DNA of 64,000 nucleotides, taken from positions 62,001 through 126,000 of the forward strand of contig JABLTJ010000003.1 of NCBI GenBank assembly GCA_013166775.1. Direction: 5' to 3'. A program made the translations under genes and the position numbers. The notes beneath the pieces were generated by a model. It saw only the letters and a list, made by a program, of their open reading frames with translations. It ran no database searches and was not told the origin of the DNA. Below are positions 1 through 7,698 of the stretch, piece by piece (the first letter of the stretch is position 1; every line of letters begins with the position of its first letter). Source of the stretch: Promethearchaeati archaeon (GTDB lineage: Archaea; Asgardarchaeota; Heimdallarchaeia; Heimdallarchaeales; Heimdallarchaeaceae).

Positions 1-635
1 CCTCCTCCTAATCCAAGCATAGATCCAATAAATCCTCCAATAAACGCAATAAAAATGCCTGGTACAAGTTTAATTCTGTATTTAAAAGCTATACCTCTCT
101 TATCCTCAAAATCTCTGTAAAGAATAGTTTGTCTCCACCAAGATTTATTAACTTGCTCTTCATCACATTCTAAGCTCATGCATTCATTTTCTTCATCAAG
201 AAGACCTTTTATTTGTTTCCTCCTCTGAATGAATACGTTTGTAATTTTATAGATTGCTATCAAAATCATTGTACAAGCAAAAATAATTTGAAGGATATCG
301 ATTTCATATTTCCTCTCTTTTAGCCATTTTGAGAATAGAGCTCCTGAAATGGCACCAGGGATAGCATAAATCATAAAAGTTGCAGCTACTCTAAAATCTA
401 TTCTTTTCTCTCGTATGTAAGATTGTGATCCACTTAATGAAGTAAAAATGATTACACCCAATGATGTAGCTGTAGCTGCATTTGCATCAAGATCAAATAT
501 ATTTTTATAAACAAGCAAAAGAATTGGTACATTTAACAAACCACCCCCAATGCCAAATGTTGGTGCTATTGCTCCACTTAATAATCCAAAAGCAAATAGA
601 GACAAAACAATCCACCAATTAAAATCTGCAAACAT
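1..635 (-). CDS. TauE/SafE family sulfite/anion exporter, partial
   Basis: Integral membrane transporter of the TauE/SafE (DUF81) family, which exports sulfite, sulfoacetate or similar anions. The reading frame runs off the left edge, so only the N-terminal part is present. It opens with MFADFNWWIV and the family glycine signature in GAIAPTFGIGGGLLNVPIL; a second GSMLGLGGG motif, the start of the repeated half, lies at the window edge. Several hydrophobic helices are separated by a charged cytoplasmic loop. A GTG 15 bases upstream is in frame and could be the true start. Substrate cannot be told from sequence. Confidence 0.85.
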   Translation of the reverse strand, partial: MFADFNWWIVLSLFAFGLLSGAIAPTFGIGGGLLNVPILLLVYKNIFDLDANAATATSLGVIIFTSLSGSQSYIREKRIDFRVAATFMIYAIPGAISGALFSKWLKERKYEIDILQIIFACTMILIAIYKITNVFIQRRKQIKGLLDEENECMSLECDEEQVNKSWWRQTILYRDFEDKRGIAFKYRIKLVPGIFIAFIGGFIGSMLGLGG

Positions 636-751
636 TTCCACTAGATGCACCTAATCATTTATTCATTGAAATATATTGTGTTTAAAACTCTAGTGTAAGA
701 ACTATTTTTCAAGTAGAAATCATTTTAAATTATTAGAAAAATAAATAACTA

Positions 752-1624
752 ATGAATGTTGAAAGAGAAACCGAAATAGCAGAACACTTGCTCTCATTAA
801 TGAAGAAAAAAAACATTTGGGATTTAGATATAATCTCTTCAATTTTAAATATAAATCCTTTAGAACTCTCAAACTTCATAAAGACTTTACCGATGGCTTA
901 TGGTCTTTCAATTTTAAACAAGAAAATATCTGTAACTATTGAGCTTGTTAGAGATGTCGAAGAAGAGATTAAAAGTAGTTTTATTAATTGGTATCAAAGA
1001 ACAGTACCTGACGCTTATTCTCGAATAAAACTAGCTCCTACTGATATTTTATCTGATAAACAAAGAAAACAGATAGTTACGGATCAACAATCCAAATCAA
1101 GAGTATCGATTTATGGAGATTATTTCTTAGTTGAAAAGATTATAAATCAATACATTGAGCGAGAAGGATTGCATCCTTCATATAAATATGTGGGAGGATA
1201 TGAACCCATTAATTTTGACTTAAAATTAGGAAATGAGATAATTTCAACACAGTTTTCCATAATCGATTATAAAAGAGATATACTTTCCCTAGCTCCCTTA
1301 CTCTTTGAAGATGTTGAAGGATTTCTCTTCATCTTTGATCCACAAGATTTGCATCAGATAGAGAAAATCAATCAAATGTCTGAATTATTAATAAACAAAA
1401 GAAAAAAGGATATATTGGTTTCGTTTTTAGCAATATTAAGAAGTGAGAATGAAACGAATTCATTAAATGAGATTGCAGATATTTTAACTAGAATAGTCGA
1501 ATGTTTTGAAGATATACAAGTTTTCAAAGTTTCATTTGCTGTATTGTTTAAGCCAGAACACATAGAAAGAAAAATCAATGATTTGATTCAGACTGCACGT
1601 TTATTAGTAAAAATGAGTAGTTAG
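752..1624 (+). CDS. Winged-helix protein with degenerate Ras-like GTPase domain
   Basis: No known name. Residues about 1-65 are helical and look like a winged-helix domain. From about residue 115 the layout follows a small GTPase: beta-1 and loop in SRVSIYGDYFLVEKIINQYI, where a true GTPase has GDxxVGKTsLi; a switch-II-like segment TQFSIIDYKRDILSLAPLLF, where Ras/Arf proteins have WDxxGQExfrsLxxxYY; then EGFLFIFDPQDLHQIEKI, matching the beta-4 strand and the 'D-S-F-E-K' helix. The P-loop Lys-Ser/Thr, the DxxG and the NKxD motifs are all missing, so nucleotide binding is unlikely. GTPase ancestry is my inference by eye, not a search result. The gene is divergent from the TauE gene and convergent with the membrane operon at 1631-4018. 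Confidence 0.6.
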   Translation: MNVERETEIAEHLLSLMKKKNIWDLDIISSILNINPLELSNFIKTLPMAYGLSILNKKISVTIELVRDVEEEIKSSFINWYQRTVPDAYSRIKLAPTDILSDKQRKQIVTDQQSKSRVSIYGDYFLVEKIINQYIEREGLHPSYKYVGGYEPINFDLKLGNEIISTQFSIIDYKRDILSLAPLLFEDVEGFLFIFDPQDLHQIEKINQMSELLINKRKKDILVSFLAILRSENETNSLNEIADILTRIVECFEDIQVFKVSFAVLFKPEHIERKINDLIQTARLLVKMSS

Positions 1625-1630
1625 TTTCTT

Positions 1631-2305
1631 TTATCTTAAGCTTTCATCATCTAGAAGATGAGAGTATGCTCGGAAGGAAATGTTTACAGGTATTAATCCT
1701 CCAATAAGTAGAAGAACAGATATTGCTGAGATTATGATGCCTGTTAAGTCGATACCAATCAGAACATCTCCTTGTGTGAAGGATGCCCCAAAGAAGAGAC
1801 AATAAGCTACAGCTTGTAATGCAAAAGATATTGTTGGTAAGAAATTTGGATGTTTGACAATAATTTTCTTGAAATATAAGGTGAGTAATTGCTTTCTAAA
1901 GAAAAAGAAAGATAAACTAAATACTATACTCGAGATTATCATTAATATGTCACCAATATAGAAAAACGCAACTCGAATAATCTTACCATCATCATCAACT
2001 CCAGCAACTATTAGTGAGATTTGAGCAACTAAGAGTAGTATTATGCTTATTGTTATGAGAACTGCAATTATTTTGCCCCTCTCCCATGGTTCATCAGAAT
2101 CAAAACCTAGATTATAAGAAGCAAAAGCAATCCCAATAAAAGATATAATTATTGGAATAAAAAGTATTTGAATTGCAGAAATTCCAGAAATGCTAGTATC
2201 TCGTAAACCATAAGAAAAAATTGCTAAAAGAACATAGAATGCTGAAATCATTAGACTTCCACTTGATATGAATTTAGCACTTTGAACTCTTTCCATCTTC
2301 TTCAT
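1631..2305 (-). CDS. Multi-pass membrane protein, unknown
   Basis: A 224-residue hydrophobic protein with about six membrane helices and short loops containing DDDGK and DDESLR. I do not recognise a family. It is the last gene of a three-gene minus-strand operon (4018 to 1631) with gaps of 5 and 16 bases. The three proteins are similar in composition and helix layout, which suggests old duplication or a joint membrane complex (inference). Confidence 0.7.
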   Translation of the reverse strand: MKKMERVQSAKFISSGSLMISAFYVLLAIFSYGLRDTSISGISAIQILFIPIIISFIGIAFASYNLGFDSDEPWERGKIIAVLITISIILLLVAQISLIVAGVDDDGKIIRVAFFYIGDILMIISSIVFSLSFFFFRKQLLTLYFKKIIVKHPNFLPTISFALQAVAYCLFFGASFTQGDVLIGIDLTGIIISAISVLLLIGGLIPVNISFRAYSHLLDDESLR

Positions 2306-2321
2306 CTCAGATAATATGATT

Positions 2322-3005
2322 CTAGATATTTTCCGTCTCTACTTCTTTCTCTTCCATCTCTATTCCATCTTCTTGAATGAATCCTTCCCTTAAAATCTTC
2401 AGTGTAAATACTAATTCAAGATATCCTAAAATTAGTGCAAAAGAGGCAAGAAGGAAAACTACTAAAGCAGTATTTTCGATGCTAACAGGTAACGTCCTTG
2501 GAAATACCCAATCTTTAGACCAAGCTGCTAAATATGGGTAGAATTGTATGAGATATCCAATTGAAATTAGAAATCTTCCCTTTCGATTGATTACATTGAT
2601 TTTTTCCATGCTGTCAATTAATAGTTTAATATAAGCAAAACCAAATAAGAGTAAGATCAAATACACTAGAAGTAAAACTAATCTTATAAGAATAAGCGAT
2701 TGCGTTATCCAATTTTCATCAATGAATATAAAGGAAAGAATAATTGTAACTATATCAACAATAGAAGCACCAAAAATTAGTACGGTGGATATTTTCCAGT
2801 GAGTTAGTTGAGCATTCTCTTTTCCAATTCTAGTTAATCCAATACCGAATAGAATTAAAGCACAATCGAAAGCGATATCTATGATTACTACAACCAAAAA
2901 TATATCGTGATAGAATGCACTCCCTAGTATTTTTCCCATTTGCAGTATTAATAGAACCCATGCAGTATAGAATAGATGATTAGATATATCTCTTGATATC
3001 TCCAT
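2322..3005 (-). CDS. Multi-pass membrane protein, unknown
   Basis: About 227 residues with six predicted membrane helices and an acidic C-terminus (EMEEKEVETENI). The ORF can open further upstream (3053), but that would overlap the preceding gene. The ATG at 3005 lies 5 bases past the neighbour's stop and follows AAGGTAAG, a plausible ribosome-binding site, so I prefer it. Middle gene of the 4018-1631 operon. No recognised domain. Confidence 0.7.
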   Translation of the reverse strand: MEISRDISNHLFYTAWVLLILQMGKILGSAFYHDIFLVVVIIDIAFDCALILFGIGLTRIGKENAQLTHWKISTVLIFGASIVDIVTIILSFIFIDENWITQSLILIRLVLLLVYLILLLFGFAYIKLLIDSMEKINVINRKGRFLISIGYLIQFYPYLAAWSKDWVFPRTLPVSIENTALVVFLLASFALILGYLELVFTLKILREGFIQEDGIEMEEKEVETENI

Positions 3006-3010
3006 TTCAC

Positions 3011-4018
3011 TTACCTTTTTAGATATGGATTCTCTTCCCCACAATTTGCACAAAACATTGCGTCAACTTCAAGTTCCAGCCCACAATTTACACAAAACAT
3101 TTTCTTGACATCAGGTTCTTCTGCAAATTCAGTATCCTCTTCTTTTAGCCCTTCTTTTATAGGTTTTTGAGGTAAAACTGTTCCAAGAGTTTTCGAGTTT
3201 CGGAAAATACTTCCTCGAAATCCTTGTTGTCTTCTCTCTTGTGCTTGCTCTATAATCTGTTGTCTTCTTTCGAAATATTCCTCAGGAATTTTATCTAAAA
3301 CAGTAAATACTCTTCTCAGATACCAGAAACCGAGAACAAACATAACATCCTGCCCTATTTCAAGAAATGACATTATATAGTAGACTATTTCGTATCCTTC
3401 TTTTATCGTTAATCCACCTTCTACTGTCTCTACTAATATAGTATCAAGTGGAAAAACTGAGATTAGAATCAGATAAATAATTAGCATTAAGTAACCTATA
3501 GGGAGTGATGTTTGGCCTTTGTAGATGTTTCTCTTTTTAGCTACGTGAATATCCAATTCTCTTTTTAGTTGAATAAAACCTGCCAACATTAAAATTGCTG
3601 GAAGAAGAGAAATCATATTCAAGGTTAAATCTGGACTAGGCAAAGTAAAAACTTCCAAGAATACCAATCCAATAATCACCTGTATTGGAATTGCAATTGA
3701 TCCACCGATAATCATGAATAGACTACTTTGATACAGGGGTTGTTTCCATTTTGTATCTTTCTCTGTTCCTTGCTCTATTATTACAGTCGATCCTATTTCT
3801 ACAATCCCTGAGGTTTCCTCTTTATGGAAAAAGTATAAACTAACACCTAACCAAATAAGGGCTCCATTTAACACAATATTAAATCCCAATAATAACAATG
3901 CAATTGTTGTTAGCCTTTCTCCTGTTTGTAAAAATACTGCAAACATGCTTACTAATATTGATAGCACACAAGTAAGAGCAGCAAGTGTAATTCTTTTTCT
4001 GGAGATATCTGATATCAT
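3011..4018 (-). CDS. Membrane protein with C-terminal zinc ribbon
   Basis: 335 residues: seven or so membrane helices, then a cytoplasmic basic, Gln/Glu-rich linker, ending in a zinc ribbon with two CxxC knuckles (CVNCG and CANCG) about 15 residues apart. Zinc ribbons of this kind commonly cap archaeal membrane proteins and may mediate protein contacts. First gene of the operon; a TATA-like element lies 22-31 bases upstream, which fits a leaderless mRNA. Function unknown. Confidence 0.75.
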   Translation of the reverse strand: MISDISRKRITLAALTCVLSILVSMFAVFLQTGERLTTIALLLLGFNIVLNGALIWLGVSLYFFHKEETSGIVEIGSTVIIEQGTEKDTKWKQPLYQSSLFMIIGGSIAIPIQVIIGLVFLEVFTLPSPDLTLNMISLLPAILMLAGFIQLKRELDIHVAKKRNIYKGQTSLPIGYLMLIIYLILISVFPLDTILVETVEGGLTIKEGYEIVYYIMSFLEIGQDVMFVLGFWYLRRVFTVLDKIPEEYFERRQQIIEQAQERRQQGFRGSIFRNSKTLGTVLPQKPIKEGLKEEDTEFAEEPDVKKMFCVNCGLELEVDAMFCANCGEENPYLKR

Positions 4019-4039
4019 CTAAATATTCCATTTTCACCT

Positions 4040-4049
4040 AATATATAAA
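4040..4049 (-). promoter_or_regulatory. TATA box of the membrane operon
   Basis: TTTATATATT on the minus strand, 22-31 bases before the ATG at 4018, the spacing expected for an archaeal TATA box on a leaderless or near-leaderless transcript. Identified by eye. Confidence 0.5.
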
Positions 4050-4124
4050 TCTGCGGAGATATGTCAGATTGTGCTATAAGAAAGGCATGAATAACTGAAT
4101 TCATGACTTTAATAAAAAGGAAAG

Positions 4125-4132
4125 TATATAAA
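4125..4132 (+). promoter_or_regulatory. TATA box of the 4155 gene
   Basis: TATATAAA preceded by purines (AAAAAGGAAAG, BRE-like), 23-30 bases before the ATG at 4155. With the minus-strand box at 4040-4049 it makes this a divergent promoter region. Confidence 0.5.
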
Positions 4133-4154
4133 TTCCTCCAGAAATGAATAGCTA

Positions 4155-4661
4155 ATGAGGCTTTCCTCAGCACTATCATTACTAGCATGTATAATGGGTT
4201 TTCTAAGTTTGTTATTACCTGTTCTTATTTCAGGAACTGATTACGTTCTGACCTGGATAGATTTACAAGAATCACCTCCTTTGTGGTTTTATGTTGCTGC
4301 TACATTTTGGGTTGCTGCTCAAGACATAGGTCTTTTAAATGGAATCACATTTATCAGAAGAACAGATTATAGAATTTTCAGAGCTATGTTGATTGCAATT
4401 GCAATTGCTATGTCTTATTCTCTTGAAATTTCAGTTAATGTTAATATCTCTGCTACTCCATATTGGTATCAAAGCCTTCTCTTTCAAGTACCTTCTAATG
4501 CTTTTATTGAGGATCGAATAAGAATAGGATATCATGTTATACGATTATGTAGATTGATTCTTATTTTTGGTTTTCTCGAAGCTCTCATAGAAAAAAATCC
4601 CAGAAGAACTAGACAAAAAATGCACAAAGAAGTTCATGAATCAGTGAAAAGTACTGATTAA
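4155..4661 (+). CDS. Small four-helix membrane protein, unknown
   Basis: 168 residues with an N-terminal hydrophobic helix, three further membrane segments and a basic cytoplasmic tail (KNPRRTRQKMHKE). No family recognised. It has its own promoter and is divergent from the zinc-ribbon membrane operon, whose proteins have a similar helix style. Confidence 0.65.
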   Translation: MRLSSALSLLACIMGFLSLLLPVLISGTDYVLTWIDLQESPPLWFYVAATFWVAAQDIGLLNGITFIRRTDYRIFRAMLIAIAIAMSYSLEISVNVNISATPYWYQSLLFQVPSNAFIEDRIRIGYHVIRLCRLILIFGFLEALIEKNPRRTRQKMHKEVHESVKSTD

Positions 4662-4736
4662 ATTAAGCCTTAAGGAAAACAGTTTTATTCATTCTTTTCC
4701 ATTTAAGAAACAATCAGATTATGATTTGTTGATAAT

Positions 4737-5801
4737 ATGACATCAGCATTATTCGTTCCTTATATCTCTTTAATGGTTTTAGATGAAACAGGAATGTCAT
4801 TGAGGTGTCATGTTCCAATTCCAGATGTTCCAGTAGAAGAAATAATGGGAATAGGAAATTTTTATAGTACAGTAATTTCAGCATCATCCCCAAATTTAGA
4901 AATCTATGGACCTTTACCAATCCCTCATTTTGGTAATTATCATTTATTAATTGTATCTTTTCGAAAATATGATTCTAGAGTTAAAGATCCTCGAGCTATG
5001 TTTAATGAAAAACTAGCAATGTGTCAGTTGTTAATTTTCTATGATAAAAACTGCGATCAAATAGTGAAATACGGACATTCACAAATTTACTTTACTATAG
5101 ATCAATTTCTTAACCAGTTTGAAGATGTAAAAGAAATAACTGATGAAAATATGGTTAAGCTCAGCGAAGAGCTAATTGAAAATGTATTGCTTGATGACCA
5201 AATAAAAGCAAAAAGTATTGAAGATATAGTGAGAGATATTGCTTCTAGATTTAATACCATTCAGCAAGTTTCTCACTTACTAAATCGAAGAACAAAAATA
5301 GGCATAGTTACTTCAGATTCCCTCTCCTACAACTTGATTATTCAAGCATTGTTCCACTTTCAAAATATTGATTTTATCTATCAATTAGATAGGAATGAGT
5401 ACATTACGAGGATAGACACATACTTCATGAGGATTGTATTAACTTTACTTTTTGATTTGGAAAAAATCGCAGGCCAAGATTATTTCCGAGAAATAGATTA
5501 CTACATTTATTTAGCATCTTGTGAGGATGAGGAAAGTACAAAACGACATCTTGAAAATATCCATTCTCTGATGGAAAGTGACCCAAAAGCTATTATTCAT
5601 TTTGTTACAACAGAACGAGCAGAAGAGTTGAATTTAACGATTAAGAAAACACTTTACAATGAAACAGAAAGGAAAAAGAACCTAAAACTAATGATTTCAA
5701 TAGGAGATGTTTTCAGAACCTTAGACAATTCGATTTATCTAATTTTAAATGATATACTTGAGCTAAGAAACATACTGCTAAGCAAAGCAGCAAAATCATA
5801 A
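4737..5801 (+). CDS. Possible longin/roadblock-like plus degenerate GTPase-like protein
   Basis: 354 residues, no firm family. The first about 150 residues alternate short strands and helices in the manner of a longin/roadblock sensor domain (strand-turn SLMVLDETGMSLRC, then helix, then ISASSPNLEIYGPLPI). After a helical linker, residues about 195-340 start RRTKIGIVTSDSLSYNLIIQAL, like a GTPase beta-1/P-loop/alpha-1 without GK[ST], followed by RIVLTLLFDLEKIAGQDYF (switch-II-like 'D..G' context) and DYYIYLASCEDEES. Roadblock-GTPase pairings are frequent in Asgard archaea (known); the assignment here is tentative. A different reading is an unrelated all-helical C-terminal domain. Confidence 0.4.
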   Translation: MTSALFVPYISLMVLDETGMSLRCHVPIPDVPVEEIMGIGNFYSTVISASSPNLEIYGPLPIPHFGNYHLLIVSFRKYDSRVKDPRAMFNEKLAMCQLLIFYDKNCDQIVKYGHSQIYFTIDQFLNQFEDVKEITDENMVKLSEELIENVLLDDQIKAKSIEDIVRDIASRFNTIQQVSHLLNRRTKIGIVTSDSLSYNLIIQALFHFQNIDFIYQLDRNEYITRIDTYFMRIVLTLLFDLEKIAGQDYFREIDYYIYLASCEDEESTKRHLENIHSLMESDPKAIIHFVTTERAEELNLTIKKTLYNETERKKNLKLMISIGDVFRTLDNSIYLILNDILELRNILLSKAAKS

Positions 5802-5814
5802 TATTTCTTTCTGT

Positions 5815-6663
5815 TTAGGGGTCAATTTCAGGTATCGCTGATATTATTTGAGCATTTAATCCCACTCTACTCCCTACTACAGGACCCATAAAATTCACGA
5901 AAGATTTGCTAATGTTTAATTTCTCTTTCACTTGATTTTTTAACTCATTAGCAGTTTTTTCATCATTTGCATGGGTTGAGAATAAGGTGTAGGAAACAGA
6001 TTTTTCTGCCCTTCTTACAACTTCAGCAATAATTCTTTTCTTTGCGTTTTTCAGACTTATTACTTTAGCAAGTGGTACTAGTTCTCCATCGTCTATGACA
6101 ACCATAGGTTTCATTTGACCAAGATTTGCGATAAATTCTGAAGTTCTACTAATCCTACCAGATTTTGCTAGCATCCTTAGGTTCTCCATATACGCAACTA
6201 AGATAACTTTTTCCCTAATTTTCTCCATGAATTCGAATGTTTCATCTAAATTGAAACCTTTGTTTAAGATTTCTCTGAATTTAATTGCTAACAAACCTTC
6301 TGCTCCTGAAGCCAGTCATGAGTCAAGAATCTTCACATCATCGGGATAAAACTTTCTTGCTGCAACCTTCGCTTGATCATGTGTATTTGATAATTTACTT
6401 GAAAGTGTGACAACAACTACTTTATCATAACCATTCTGTAGATTAGTATCAAAAGCTTCTTTCCAGTGTGCAAAATTCGGGGAGGAACTAACAGGTAATG
6501 AATGCTCATTGATTTTATCGTAATATTGTTCTGGGGTGATGACAACTCTATCTTTCAGTACTTTATCAAGCTCAATATTAAGAGGAATCATCCCAATATC
6601 ATATTTTTCCATTGCTTCGTTGGTAAGATCTCCACAACTATCAGCTATAATTTTAATCTTCAT
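5815..6663 (-). pseudogene. DegV family protein interrupted by in-frame TGA
   Basis: DegV proteins bind a fatty acid and in bacteria act as FakB acyl carriers for a fatty-acid kinase. The frame starts MKIKIIADSCGDLTNEA (typical DegV start) and runs to GPVVGSRVG...IPEID at the end. One in-frame TGA at 6316-6318 splits it after VKILDS; beyond it the same frame continues LASGAEGLLAIKF. The intact paralogues at 13300 and 14275 have (S/T)-(D/E)-S-A-S-G at this point, so TGA-CTG stands where Asp/Glu-Ser is expected. All other DegV features are intact, so this is a recent lesion, a sequencing error or read-through. Confidence 0.85.
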
Positions 6664-6781
6664 CGAGCAAAAAAATATTTAGAGAATTATTAACTTTTCT
6701 AGACAGTTAGATTACAAACAATTGTATTCACTATTTGGTTTTTTTAGAATTATTTATTAAGAATAGAGGTTTGGTTTCATC

Positions 6782-7615
6782 ATGGATAAGGACTTTATCA
6801 AGGTTTTAAGTAAACCTGAGATATATATTCATCATAGATACCTACCAGCATTGGAAGATAAATTTCAAAATCGAACAATAGTGATGATTCCAGGTTGGCT
6901 AGATACACTTGAGAGAAGAATGGCTCTAGTAGAGGAATTCAGGAAAATAGCTAACATAGTTATTTACGAAGCTCGAGGTTTCGGAAAATCAACAGGTCCT
7001 AAAAAACGTGGTCTTTATACTAATCAAATGTTACTCGATGAATTTCAATTAGTTCTTCAGCACCATAATCTATCTGGTACTGACTTTTATATCTGGGGAA
7101 CAAGCTTCAGTACTTCGTTGATTCTCCAATATTCTATTGAGAAAAGGGAACCAAAACCAAAAGCTCTATTAGTCGCTAGCTCTGTTTCCAAATTCAAAAC
7201 AAAATGGTGGTTTGATGTACTTAATATTATGCCGTTCTTCATGCTCAAATTCTTTGTGAAAATAGTTCTTTTCTTCCTTCGAAGAAATCTAAAGAAAAAA
7301 CAACCTGATGATGAAGAAAACATAGATTATGCTGATCAACGTTTCAAAGAAGTTAATCTCTATGCACAAATCAGAGTGTTAATTGAAGCAATGCACAAGT
7401 TTGACATTCGAGGGAAAGAAGATGAAATCAAGCAACCAATGCTTATTTTTACTGCGGAAAAAGATTGGTTTACAGATCCTGATATCTCTAAATCTTTTGC
7501 AAATTATAATCCAAAATCCAAAACTATTAGCTTAGGAAAATCACATCGTGTAGTTACAACTGGAGAAGAAATTATAAAAGAACATGTCTTAAATTTCATA
7601 AACAGCATCAGTTAA
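6782..7615 (+). CDS. Alpha/beta hydrolase (serine nucleophile)
   Basis: 277-residue alpha/beta hydrolase. Oxyanion-side strand VMIPGWLDT, strand VIYEARGFGKS, nucleophile elbow WGTSFST (Ser at G-x-S-x-S), acid in TAEKDWFTDPD and histidine in GKSHRVV. A basic hydrophobic cap (MPFFMLKFFVKIVLFFL) between strands 6 and 7 suggests membrane association or a lipid substrate. Paralogue of the protein at 12451, which has a Cys nucleophile. Closest functional classes are lipases, esterases and S33 peptidases; substrate unknown. Confidence 0.8.
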   Translation: MDKDFIKVLSKPEIYIHHRYLPALEDKFQNRTIVMIPGWLDTLERRMALVEEFRKIANIVIYEARGFGKSTGPKKRGLYTNQMLLDEFQLVLQHHNLSGTDFYIWGTSFSTSLILQYSIEKREPKPKALLVASSVSKFKTKWWFDVLNIMPFFMLKFFVKIVLFFLRRNLKKKQPDDEENIDYADQRFKEVNLYAQIRVLIEAMHKFDIRGKEDEIKQPMLIFTAEKDWFTDPDISKSFANYNPKSKTISLGKSHRVVTTGEEIIKEHVLNFINSIS

Positions 7616-7698
7616 CTTCGTTTGTTTGTAAATTCAGTTGTAATCTTAAGAATCAATAAGATTTTTATTTTAATAACACATAATCATACTTGATTTAT

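Noticed and set aside
6316-6318. TGA in the DegV gene as selenocysteine
   Set aside because: The aligned residue in both paralogues is Asp/Glu, not Cys, and I see no SECIS-like stem-loop after the gene; a lesion or sequencing error fits better.
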